Below, in pieces: positions 24,772 to 32,594 of a DNA stretch of 47,118 bases. The translations under genes were made by a program, and so were the position numbers. A model generated the notes under the pieces. The model worked only from the letters and a program-made list of their open reading frames with translations, was not told the origin of the DNA and ran no database searches. Numbering within the stretch: the stretch's first letter is position 1; each line of letters begins with the position of its first letter. The stretch comes from JAQTTT01 sp041652755 (GTDB lineage: Archaea; Nanobdellota; Nanobdellia; Tiddalikarchaeales; Tiddalikarchaeaceae), in the NCBI GenBank assembly GCA_041652755.1, contig JBAZGS010000009.1, positions 1-47,118 of the forward strand. The letters are read 5' to 3'.

Positions 24772-25542
24772 TTATCTTAATCTTCTTTTTATAGCCATTT
24801 CAATTCTATCTGAATAATTAGGATTAAATTCGAATGCTTGAGGCAATTCAACTTTTGCATAGTTCCATATATCTGTTATTGCTTCAGGTATTATTCCATG
24901 TTGAATATTTTTTTCAACAAAGCTTAAAACTTCTTCTAATTTATTTTTGTCTTTAATCCAAAAAGAATTATTACTGTATTCTACTGGAAAATGTTTTATA
25001 TATTGATATATTGCACTATTGCTTGGTCTATCTCCATTTGCTTTGAAACTTTTAGCAGTATCTAAACTCCAAGGTAAACTAGAATAAGCTTTTTCTAAAC
25101 TCCCTTTTTTATCATTTGGATTATTTTGATAATTAGCAAAAAATCTGTCTAAAACTTGAGGATATTTAATTGAAGATAAATAATTCATAAATTCTAATTG
25201 ATTTGCTTGCTGATTATTTAAACAATATAATGTCCAACAATCTGTTTTTATTGTATTTTCTTTATAATTTTTAATGTGCTCTAAAAAATGAATTTTTTGA
25301 GAATTATTAACATCTATATAAAATTCATCAAATCCTTCTAGGCAGCATTCATAAAATCCATTATCATCATAAGCTCCTAAGTAAATGTTTGACATGTCGT
25401 ATAGTTTCCAGGCTTCTGTGTTTGCGGGTAATTCTTTGTTCATTGGAACTCCGTAGTATTCTCCGTCTATTAAGAAATCTTTTACTGATTTGTTTCCTAT
25501 GATTTTCTCTATTGCTTTTTCTCTTCTTGCGTCGTATTGCAT
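24772..25542 (-). CDS. P2: second copy of the tandem ~256-residue gene family
   Basis: A 256-residue paralogue of P1 and P3 with the same conserved N- and C-terminal blocks. It shares the segment after residue 47 (YDMSNIYLGAYDDNGFYECCLE) and YLSSIKYPQVLDRFF with P1. It has its own version of the PWSL block (AYSSLPWSLDTAKSFKANG), where P1 and P3 agree with each other. No signal peptide, membrane helix or known motif is seen. Function unknown. It carries its own copy of the promoter element and is followed after 31 bases by S2. Confidence 0.75.
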   Translation of the reverse strand: MQYDARREKAIEKIIGNKSVKDFLIDGEYYGVPMNKELPANTEAWKLYDMSNIYLGAYDDNGFYECCLEGFDEFYIDVNNSQKIHFLEHIKNYKENTIKTDCWTLYCLNNQQANQLEFMNYLSSIKYPQVLDRFFANYQNNPNDKKGSLEKAYSSLPWSLDTAKSFKANGDRPSNSAIYQYIKHFPVEYSNNSFWIKDKNKLEEVLSFVEKNIQHGIIPEAITDIWNYAKVELPQAFEFNPNYSDRIEMAIKRRLR

Positions 25543-25739
25543 GAAATATTTAATAAAAGATTTTGTTTAAAAAAGTTTCTGTTAATCGGTTTTTGTATAA
25601 TTAATTAATTATTATGTAAATTTTGTTAATTAATATTTGTCTAGTTCTGTTTTGTTTGAGCTGATTAAGCTCTTATAATTATCACTATCCTGGAACTTGC
25701 CAGTTGAAATATAAGTAACAACATCCTCAGGCTTATTAA
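25403..25739. repeat. 337-bp direct repeat, copy 2 (P2 5' end through S1 core)
   Basis: This is the second copy of the segment at 24331-24667 and appears identical by eye. Part of it extends further: 25385-25580 is identical to 26439-26634 at the P1 5' end (196 bp), where similarity stops just upstream of the promoter element. Confidence 0.85.
25565..25579 (-). promoter_or_regulatory. Promoter-like element of P2
   Basis: GAAACTTTTTTAAAC on the minus strand, 23-37 bases before the P2 ATG and identical to the elements of P1 and P3. Confidence 0.5.
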
Positions 25740-25794
25740 CAACATCAGGATCTAATTTAGGAGTATTAGCGGCAGTTTGACTATCCTTAGGCAT
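25630..25794 (-). CDS. S1: shortened S-family protein lacking the membrane anchor
   Basis: A 54-residue ORF (MPKDSQTAANTPKLDPDVVN, then the S core ending SSNKTELDKY and a stop). Like S2 it ends where homology to S3 breaks off and has no membrane segment. Its N-terminal ~20 residues differ from those of S2 and S3, while the core DNA is identical. It starts 31 bases after the P1 stop, the same spacing as in the other two units. It could be a remnant of tandem duplication or a short soluble product. Confidence 0.5.
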   Translation of the reverse strand: MPKDSQTAANTPKLDPDVVNKPEDVVTYISTGKFQDSDNYKSLISSNKTELDKY

Positions 25795-25825
25795 ATTTAC
25801 TATAAATAATTAGTATTTTAAATAA

Positions 25826-26596
25826 TTATCTTAATATTCTTTTAAAAGATCTTTCAATTTTATCTGAATAATTAGGATTAAATTCGAATGATTGAGGCAG
25901 TTCAACTTTTGCATAATTCCATATGTTTGTTATTGCTTCTGGTATTATTCCATGTTGAATATTTTTTTCAACAAAGCTTAAAACTTCTTCTAATTTATTT
26001 TTGTCTTTAAGCCAGAAACTATTATTAGTATCTTCAACAGGAAAATGCTTAATAAATTGATAAATTGCGCTATTTATAGGTCTATCTCCATTGGCAGTGA
26101 ATCTTTTTGCTTCACTTAAACTCCAAGGCAAAACAGAATAATTTTTCTCTAAACTACCTTTTGAATCATTAGGATCATCTTGAAAATTAGAGAAAAATCT
26201 ATCTAAAACTTGAGGATATTTAATTGAAGATAAATAATTAATAAAATCTATTTGGCTTGCTTGCTGATTAGTTAAGCAATAAAACATCCAAATATCTGTT
26301 TTTTTTGAATTTTCTTGAAAATTTTTAATATGATCTAAAAAATGTAATTTTTGATCTTTATGAATATAAAGATATAACTCATCTGTTTCTTCTAAGCAGC
26401 ATTCATAAAAACCATTATCATCATAGGCTCCTAAGTATATGTTTGACATGTCGTATAGTTTCCAGGCTTCTGTGTTTGCGGGTAATTCTTTGTTCATTGG
26501 AACTCCGTAGTATTCTCCGTCTATTAAGAAATCTTTTACTGATTTGTTTCCTATGATTTTCTCTATTGCTTTTTCTCTTCTTGCGTCGTATTGCAT
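25826..26596 (-). CDS. P1: first copy of the tandem ~256-residue gene family
   Basis: A 256-residue protein and the promoter-proximal member of the three tandem copies on the minus strand. It shares the identical N-terminal 47 residues and the near-identical C-terminal block. Its middle region groups with P2 in some blocks (ECCLEE, IKYPQVLDRFF). In others (NYSVLPWSLSEAKRFTANGDRP) it groups with P3, where about 65 bases are identical. No known domain is recognised. It is divergent from the 225-residue gene at 26781 across a 184-base gap. Confidence 0.75.
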   Translation of the reverse strand: MQYDARREKAIEKIIGNKSVKDFLIDGEYYGVPMNKELPANTEAWKLYDMSNIYLGAYDDNGFYECCLEETDELYLYIHKDQKLHFLDHIKNFQENSKKTDIWMFYCLTNQQASQIDFINYLSSIKYPQVLDRFFSNFQDDPNDSKGSLEKNYSVLPWSLSEAKRFTANGDRPINSAIYQFIKHFPVEDTNNSFWLKDKNKLEEVLSFVEKNIQHGIIPEAITNIWNYAKVELPQSFEFNPNYSDKIERSFKRILR

Positions 26597-26634
26597 GAAA
26601 TATTTAATAAAAGATTTTGTTTAAAAAAGTTTCT
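26439..26634. repeat. 196-bp direct repeat, third partial copy (P1 5' end and promoter)
   Basis: By eye identical to 25385-25580. It covers the 5' part of P1 and its promoter element. Similarity ends at 26634, which may mark the original upstream border of the duplicated unit. Confidence 0.8.
26619..26633 (-). promoter_or_regulatory. Promoter-like element of P1
   Basis: GAAACTTTTTTAAAC on the minus strand, 23-37 bases before the P1 ATG. The sequence beyond it differs from P2 and P3, so P1 keeps the unduplicated upstream context. Confidence 0.5.
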
Positions 26635-26709
26635 TTCAAGCAAGGTTTTTAAAGATTTGAAAAATTATTATAATTCTAAAATAGTTTTTTATTTTATGCT
26701 GAAAAAGGA

Positions 26710-26740
26710 ATTATTTACTATATTGTAAATAATTTTTTTT
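26710..26740. promoter_or_regulatory. Inverted repeat followed by a T run in the divergent gap
   Basis: ATTATTTAC (26710-26718) and GTAAATAAT (26725-26733) form a perfect 9+9 inverted repeat with a six-base spacer, directly followed by eight Ts. No plus-strand gene ends here, so it is unlikely to be an ordinary terminator. An operator between the two divergent genes, or the end of an unannotated short RNA, is possible. Confidence 0.4.
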
Positions 26741-26743
26741 AAG

Positions 26744-26760
26744 AAAAAGTTTTTTAAATA
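26744..26760 (+). promoter_or_regulatory. Promoter-like element of the 225-residue gene
   Basis: AAAAAGTTTTTTAAATA lies 21-37 bases before the ATG at 26781, matching the recurring element and spacing in this window. Confidence 0.55.
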
Positions 26761-26780
26761 CTATTTCTTAATTATTTTAT

Positions 26781-27458
26781 ATGACTTTACCTGGGTTTGT
26801 GCAAAAATCTTCCGGATTAGAGGGTTTAATGGTTAAAACTTCAATTTTAACTCCCTATGAAGTATTAGAAAAAACTAAAAATGATTTAGGTTTAACAAAA
26901 GAAGATTTACTATTCTTGTCAGCAAATTATCTTCAAGATAGCATAAAATTTTATTTTAATAAAAATCATAAAGAATTCAATGTTCCTTTAAGTGATATGG
27001 GCAAATATTTAATGGATATATCTCAGTATAAGCCAGTTAATTATAATGAAGAAAAGTTTGAATCTTATACTAAACTTAATCTAAACTATGTTGAAAAAGC
27101 AAAGCTGGAGTTTGAATTAATTCTATATGCAATAACTTCAGAATCCTTATTAAGGAACTATTTCAAAAAAACAGAACCCCACAAGGTAGCAACAGTTTTT
27201 GACAAAATGAACCATGCAGAATTAGCAGTTTCATTAATGGAAAAATTTGATTCATTAAAAAGAAAAGAAAAGGATAAATCCTTTTTAGGAAAGTTTGGAG
27301 AAATAGAAACAAATGGAGTTAAAACCATTGGATGGGCTCAATATGGTACAGAATTGAATGAACTGACTAAAAAGGGAGTCAGCAAAGAATTCATTATTGA
27401 CCACATCTTAAAAAATGCTTACAAAAATTATTTTTTAAGCAGCCCAAATAATTGCTAA
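26781..27458 (+). CDS. Hypothetical protein, 225 residues, divergent from the P/S array
   Basis: Not recognised. A soluble, mostly helical-looking protein with a Leu-rich first half (YEVLEKTKNDLGLTKEDLLFLSANYL) and a central helix pair (AKLEFELILYAITSESLLRNYFKK). The C-terminus ends FLSSPNNC. No signal peptide, membrane segment or catalytic motif is evident. It is the only plus-strand gene within 23273-31628. Its stop is 3 bases from the convergent stop of the 629-residue coiled-coil gene. Its promoter region is shared with P1 and contains the inverted repeat at 26710. Confidence 0.72.
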   Translation: MTLPGFVQKSSGLEGLMVKTSILTPYEVLEKTKNDLGLTKEDLLFLSANYLQDSIKFYFNKNHKEFNVPLSDMGKYLMDISQYKPVNYNEEKFESYTKLNLNYVEKAKLEFELILYAITSESLLRNYFKKTEPHKVATVFDKMNHAELAVSLMEKFDSLKRKEKDKSFLGKFGEIETNGVKTIGWAQYGTELNELTKKGVSKEFIIDHILKNAYKNYFLSSPNNC

Positions 27459-27461
27459 AAA

Positions 27462-29351
27462 TTATTCTAAGTTTTCAATAATCATATCTTCAAAGATTTT
27501 AGAGATTGTTTTTAAATTATTCAAATAACTCTCAGTTGTTGATATGGCATTTAATAAAATATTTTTTCCAGTCTTTTCGTCATTGTAAACTTTATCCTTT
27601 TCCTTAAATTTTGTTATAAACTCTAATAATTTAGACTCACTGCATGTGTTAAGAGATTCATAATCAAAAAACCAATAATGTGTAGCATTATGATCATTAT
27701 TTACTGTTGATTTAGTGATAAAATCTTTATCTTTCTGGTTGCCTAAGAGCTTGTTCATTGCAGCCTCTTTTTTAGCTATTCCTCCAATCTTCGCATCCAA
27801 TTCTTTTGCTCTAGCTTTCATCTCCTTATCGTCTATAAGGTTCATATTTTTTATTAGCAATGAAAAATAATTTATTTTGCCCATTTCATTGGCAAGAACA
27901 CACTTAATGTTCCCTACTTTCTTGTCATCCAAATAGTCTTTTATACCCCCAAAAAAGCGTATATTAAATTCATTAAGTTCTTTTATTATTTTTCTTAATT
28001 CTACTGCATCCTTTACTCTTTCCTCAGGAGTTTTTTTATTGTCAAGAACTATTTTTTTAATCTTGTCAAAATCTTTAATATTATTTTTTAAATAATCCTC
28101 AGCACCTTTATAATAATCATTTGACATATCAGTCCTTACATACTTATTAATAGTTTTAAGCTCATTTAAAATTTTTAGTTTATCTTCGCTTATTTTTTCT
28201 TTTTCAAGATTATTAAATAAAGAATCATCTATTAATTTATAGTTTGTTACTTTATTAATTTCTAAAATTAACTTATTAAAATCCTCATTGAAATCAGGAT
28301 ATATAATATTTTTATCATCTTCTTTAATTTTCCCCCCAATTATTTCTTCATTATTTTTAATCTTGCTTAATAATATTATTTCTTTTTGTAATTTTTTTAA
28401 AGTTCCTGAAAAGTTTTTTCCCAAATTAAGGCTTGATATATTTTTATTTAACTCATTAATAGGGTATTTGTAATCTTCTATTTTAAAACTGCTTAATTTA
28501 GCTTTAAAATAAGATAATTCTTTATCTAATTGATTTCCTTCCAGTATTTTAAAAACTGGAGATTTTTTTTCATTTAGCACATTTATCAATTGTTGCAATA
28601 ATTCTTTGAATTTGGTTGTGTCTAATGCTTTATTCAAAGAATGTGCATAATTATTTGTTAATTTGTTACCAGCTTCATCTTTAACAGAAAATAATTTTAT
28701 AATATTAACAATATTTGTATAAAAATTATAGTTATTTTGAAGCAAAATCAATTCTTCTTTTCTTTTATTAAAATATTCTTTATTAAATATAGGTATTTTT
28801 ATTATTTCTTCAGAGGTAATACTAATTTTATTAACTTCCTCATTTGATTTTTTTATTTCGTCTTTTATTGTATTAAGGAAGCCTTTTATTTCGCTTTCTT
28901 TTTCCTGAGAATTGCTAATATTATTTATTAATTTTTCTATTGAACTATTGAATTCATTAAGGGATTTTTTTGATTCATTAAAGCTGTCAATAATTTTTAT
29001 CAAATGATTTTTTAGGCTGGATTTGTCAGAAAATGCAATATTAGCTTTTAAAAATTCTTCAACTAAATTTATTGTCTTATAAAAACGAGTAATATGCAAA
29101 TTTAAATTATGGCTGTTTAAATAATTGAAAAAAGCATCATTAGCATCGGTTAAATCATCTCCAATTTCATCAATATTTTTTATTAAATTAAGCAAAAAAT
29201 CATTTTCATTTAATTTATTAAAGTTTTTTAATGCTTGTGTGCTAATAGTTTCTTTGTCTTTTTCAAACAAATCCTTTGAATGAATCAAAAATTCTGATAA
29301 TTCTTTAAAAAAAATATTTATCTCTAATATTGAAACAAGTTTGTCCGCCAT
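27462..29351 (-). CDS. Large coiled-coil protein, 629 residues, second gene of a pair
   Basis: A very Lys/Glu/Asn/Ile-rich protein with long heptad stretches over most of its length. The most distinctive part is the C-terminus, about residues 530-629, with NDHNATHYWFFDYESLNTCSES. No membrane helix, signal peptide or Walker motif is visible. Family unknown. It follows the 756-residue coiled-coil gene by 6 bases on the same strand, so the two are almost certainly co-transcribed and may interact. Base composition is noticeably more AT-rich than the flanking housekeeping genes. Confidence 0.75.
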   Translation of the reverse strand: MADKLVSILEINIFFKELSEFLIHSKDLFEKDKETISTQALKNFNKLNENDFLLNLIKNIDEIGDDLTDANDAFFNYLNSHNLNLHITRFYKTINLVEEFLKANIAFSDKSSLKNHLIKIIDSFNESKKSLNEFNSSIEKLINNISNSQEKESEIKGFLNTIKDEIKKSNEEVNKISITSEEIIKIPIFNKEYFNKRKEELILLQNNYNFYTNIVNIIKLFSVKDEAGNKLTNNYAHSLNKALDTTKFKELLQQLINVLNEKKSPVFKILEGNQLDKELSYFKAKLSSFKIEDYKYPINELNKNISSLNLGKNFSGTLKKLQKEIILLSKIKNNEEIIGGKIKEDDKNIIYPDFNEDFNKLILEINKVTNYKLIDDSLFNNLEKEKISEDKLKILNELKTINKYVRTDMSNDYYKGAEDYLKNNIKDFDKIKKIVLDNKKTPEERVKDAVELRKIIKELNEFNIRFFGGIKDYLDDKKVGNIKCVLANEMGKINYFSLLIKNMNLIDDKEMKARAKELDAKIGGIAKKEAAMNKLLGNQKDKDFITKSTVNNDHNATHYWFFDYESLNTCSESKLLEFITKFKEKDKVYNDEKTGKNILLNAISTTESYLNNLKTISKIFEDMIIENLE

Positions 29352-29357
29352 TATTTA

Positions 29358-31628
29358 TTACCTCTTTAACCTCTGAAGCAAATTTTCTATCTCTGCTCTT
29401 TTTAGTTTAGTTTCATCTGCTAAAGTTTTATTTATTGCTGCTGTTTGATAAGCGCTTTTAGAACCTTTTAATTGCAAATCAGTTACTTTTAATTTCTCTA
29501 ATATTTTTATAACATCATCTTTTTTTGTTATTAATACATTTATTTCCTTTATTTCTTCATCCATTTTTTTTACATTTCCATATTTAAACATTAAGTCTTT
29601 ATAAGTTCCTAGTTCAGTGTCAAAAGATTTTTTTATTTCATTCTCATTTAATAATTTTAAATCGCTAACTATTTTAAAAAATGATATAAGTAAATCATTG
29701 TTATAATAATTTATTATCTTGCTTCTAATGTTTGCATTTTTTAAATCCTGGTTAAACAAGGATATTAAAGATTTTATTTTTTCTTCAAAATTTTTTAATA
29801 AATCATTCAATTCTGTTAATTTATCATCTAATTTTTTCTTATTTGAGTCAGCTTTTTCTATTTGTTCATTCTGCTCATTTATTTTCGTTCTTATAAGTTC
29901 ATCATTAATGCTTAAATTTTTAATTTCTGATTTAATTTTACTTATTTTTATTTTTGCATTTACTTCTTCAAAAAAAGGAAAATCTTTTTTAATCTCATCC
30001 AAGTATTGCATAAATGTTTGCTTATCCTCATTTTTTTCATTGAATTCCTGAAGTTTATGTATAAAATCTTTTATCCCTTTTGGAGAATTAATTCTGTTAT
30101 TAATATTTAGAACTCTTGTGTATACTTCATTAATTAATGTTAAGTTATTTTTAATTCCTTTTAATCCTTCATTTAATTTTTCTAGTTCTTTAGCAGACTC
30201 TTTATATAAATTTTCTATAATAATATGTTTATTAGACCAATTTCCATTCAATCCTTCATTGCTGTCAGATTCAGGATCACCAATAATTTGGATTATGTTG
30301 TAAGGTCCAGATACTCTTATATTTTTGTTATTTTTTTTAATATTAATGGTGTATTTTTCAAAAAGGATATCATAAACATGCATAATATTGAAAATAAAAA
30401 TTGTCAATTTTCTATATAAAGGTGCATCTTTTTCATCTTTTGATTCCCATAATTTTTCATACAATTTTTGGCATACTGAGTCAAATTCTTTAATGCTTGT
30501 TTCAAAAGCTCCCTTGACTTCGTTTAAATCCTCAATTTTTTCTAAGCCATTAAATGCATCTTCTAAATATTGCTTAACTAATGCTTCGTTTAAATCATTA
30601 TTTTTTAAAGTTTCAAAATTATTTTGAAAATATCTAGTAAGATTCCTGAATTCTCTCCCAAGTTCTTGAATTTCTTTTTGCCTTTCAGCTCTTTTTTTAT
30701 TTAATGTTTGTATTGTTAAATTTTTTAATTCTTGCTCTGACTGCACTAAAACAGTTTTTGTTTTTTGAGGGGTTTTTAATACATCTTCTAATTTATCAAA
30801 TAAATAATAAACTAATGAATCTTCATTTTTGTAATTATCACTGTTCATAAATGCCATTCTTGCAAGCCTTATCTCTGCTGAAAACCCAAAATCTTCTTGA
30901 AATGCACTTTTTTCATCAATTTTCTTTTGAATATTTTTTTTTAATTTTTCATTAGTTATTTTTTCTTTTATTTCTGCTAATTTTTTTTCTAATTTTACTA
31001 ATCTTTTAAAACTGTTTGGTGAATTTTCATCATTTCCCTCTATTAATTGAGCAAGTCCAATAATTTCTTTAACAAGGTTATCTTCCATGAAATTTTTTAA
31101 TTTAATCTCCTCAGTATCTCCTACTATTTTTTTATTAATTAATTCTTTTATTTTTTCATTGATATTTTGGATTCTACTCCTAAGAGTGTCATTTGATGCT
31201 GTTCCAGTAATCTCGTTTATTTCATCTCTAATGTTTTTAAATTCATTTTCAGCTTCAATTTCGTTTTTTAATTTATTTTTAATTTCTTCAGTGTCTATTG
31301 TAAGATTTGTTCCAAGACTGTTTTTAAGTTTATCAATTATACTATCTTTATCTTTTATTTTATTAAAGTCAGTGCTGTCAAAAAATTCTTTTAATTTAAG
31401 ATTAAGATTTTCTTTTGCTTTAATAAATACTGGATGATTTTGTTGTATTTTGTTTAAAACATCTATTTCTTTATTGAATTGGCCACATTCATGTTCAACA
31501 TTATTAACATTATCGTTTTTAAGAGCATTAATTAAAGCATTTATAATATTGTTAAAATTATTTTCCGCTTCTGTAATTTCTCTAGGCACTTGTTCTGGTG
31601 TTGTTGTATTAGTTTCATCATCAGGCAT
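29358..31628 (-). CDS. Large coiled-coil protein, 756 residues, first gene of a pair
   Basis: A Lys/Glu/Asn-rich protein beginning MPDDETNTTTPEQVPREITE, with extended coiled-coil predicted by eye on both sides of a more globular centre (about residues 255-470). The centre contains LTIFIFNIMHVYDILFEKY and GPYNIIQIIGDPESDSNEG. No signal peptide, clear membrane segment or nucleotide-binding motif is seen. Function unknown. It heads the two-gene coiled-coil unit and is divergent from the pilin-like gene at 31695 across a 66-base gap. Its short acidic Thr/Pro-rich N-terminus resembles in style the N-termini of the S proteins, but I see no clear homology. Confidence 0.75.
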   Translation of the reverse strand: MPDDETNTTTPEQVPREITEAENNFNNIINALINALKNDNVNNVEHECGQFNKEIDVLNKIQQNHPVFIKAKENLNLKLKEFFDSTDFNKIKDKDSIIDKLKNSLGTNLTIDTEEIKNKLKNEIEAENEFKNIRDEINEITGTASNDTLRSRIQNINEKIKELINKKIVGDTEEIKLKNFMEDNLVKEIIGLAQLIEGNDENSPNSFKRLVKLEKKLAEIKEKITNEKLKKNIQKKIDEKSAFQEDFGFSAEIRLARMAFMNSDNYKNEDSLVYYLFDKLEDVLKTPQKTKTVLVQSEQELKNLTIQTLNKKRAERQKEIQELGREFRNLTRYFQNNFETLKNNDLNEALVKQYLEDAFNGLEKIEDLNEVKGAFETSIKEFDSVCQKLYEKLWESKDEKDAPLYRKLTIFIFNIMHVYDILFEKYTINIKKNNKNIRVSGPYNIIQIIGDPESDSNEGLNGNWSNKHIIIENLYKESAKELEKLNEGLKGIKNNLTLINEVYTRVLNINNRINSPKGIKDFIHKLQEFNEKNEDKQTFMQYLDEIKKDFPFFEEVNAKIKISKIKSEIKNLSINDELIRTKINEQNEQIEKADSNKKKLDDKLTELNDLLKNFEEKIKSLISLFNQDLKNANIRSKIINYYNNDLLISFFKIVSDLKLLNENEIKKSFDTELGTYKDLMFKYGNVKKMDEEIKEINVLITKKDDVIKILEKLKVTDLQLKGSKSAYQTAAINKTLADETKLKRAEIENLLQRLKR

Positions 31629-31694
31629 AATATTTTTTTATTTTTCCATTTATTATAAAACTTTTTAATTAATGGGTTATACAGTATTTATTTA
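31629..31694. promoter_or_regulatory. Divergent promoter region, coiled-coil pair and pilus operon
   Basis: A 66-base gap between divergent starts. On the minus strand AAAAAGTTTTATAATAAA fits a promoter for the coiled-coil pair. On the plus strand TACAGTATTTATTTA lies close before the pilin-like ATG at 31695. No other feature is seen. Confidence 0.4.
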
Positions 31695-32588
31695 ATGAAT
31701 AAGGGTCAAGTTAGCATTTTAGGGGTAGTTATTCTAATGGGCATTGTTATGGGTTTGGTTAGTGCCACTTATGTGTGGGCAGGCCCTTTAATTACTAAGA
31801 ATCTTGACAAGGCTAATGTTAACAATGTGATAAGCTTCATGAATGATTTAAATGATGATATCTTGTATGTTGCCAGCACTGGCTCCAGCAGGATTGTTGA
31901 GTCTAATTTAGGGGAGGCAAGCTTTGTTATAAATTCAGCAGATAATCAAGTGATTGTTGAGTTAAGCTCAACAGTTCCAATGATTAACAGCGTGACTGAA
32001 GCGCCGATTAATTTTCATGAACTAGCAACTAAGACGGAGAATTTCAACATTAATGCTTCAATTATGGATGAAAGCGTTTCACTCTCAGGATATGAGCCTG
32101 TTTCTTACTACTCTGCTTTGTCATTAGGGGGTGTTGATTACAATGCCAGCTTGTTCAACAGCACTGAATCGAATGATTTTGAATTATTATGCATCTGGAA
32201 TGGAACAATTAATGAATTAAATGATTGCGCTTTAACTGGCCAAAGCATCTCCAAGGAAGGGACTGTTTATGAAGTGGTTTACATTAATGAGTCAGGCACT
32301 AACGCGTTATTCATAGGAGGGTTGGTTGAAAATAAGGGAATCTTCGGATTGGAGCCTTCAGGCATTATTAGCGGCAAAGGCTTTAACAGCAACAACAAAG
32401 AATACATAACATTGTTCTTAACTTACAGGGCTTTAGTTAGCGATGACAACGTGGAGTTCAAAATCTTCATCAACTGCTCCAATAATTGCGCTTTCTCAAA
32501 TGAAGCTAAGAGTTTCGTAATCTCCAGAACTAATATTATAAGAGGAAGCGGCTACGTTAATACTTACATAAACATTGAGGTTGATTAA
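31695..32588 (+). CDS. Pilin-like surface protein, first gene of a type IV pilus-like operon
   Basis: A 297-residue protein with a type IV pilin-type N-terminus (short polar leader MNKGQ, then VSILGVVILMGIVMGLVSATYVW). A large extracellular beta-rich domain follows, with N-x-S/T sites and paired cysteines (CIWNGT...CALTG, NCSNNC). It is probably processed by a prepilin peptidase, although none is seen in the window. The secretion ATPase gene starts 6 bases after its stop (ATG at 32595), which places it in the same system. The length is large for a major pilin, so it may be a minor pilin or pseudopilin. Confidence 0.82.
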   Translation: MNKGQVSILGVVILMGIVMGLVSATYVWAGPLITKNLDKANVNNVISFMNDLNDDILYVASTGSSRIVESNLGEASFVINSADNQVIVELSSTVPMINSVTEAPINFHELATKTENFNINASIMDESVSLSGYEPVSYYSALSLGGVDYNASLFNSTESNDFELLCIWNGTINELNDCALTGQSISKEGTVYEVVYINESGTNALFIGGLVENKGIFGLEPSGIISGKGFNSNNKEYITLFLTYRALVSDDNVEFKIFINCSNNCAFSNEAKSFVISRTNIIRGSGYVNTYINIEVD

Positions 32589-32594
32589 AAATTG

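Noticed and set aside
24331..26634. Long direct repeats as a possible CRISPR array or insertion sequence
   Set aside because: The repeats are 196-337 bp, lie mostly inside coding frames and are about 1.05 kb apart. No short regular repeat-spacer pattern, cas gene, transposase or terminal inverted repeats are present. Tandem gene duplication explains them.
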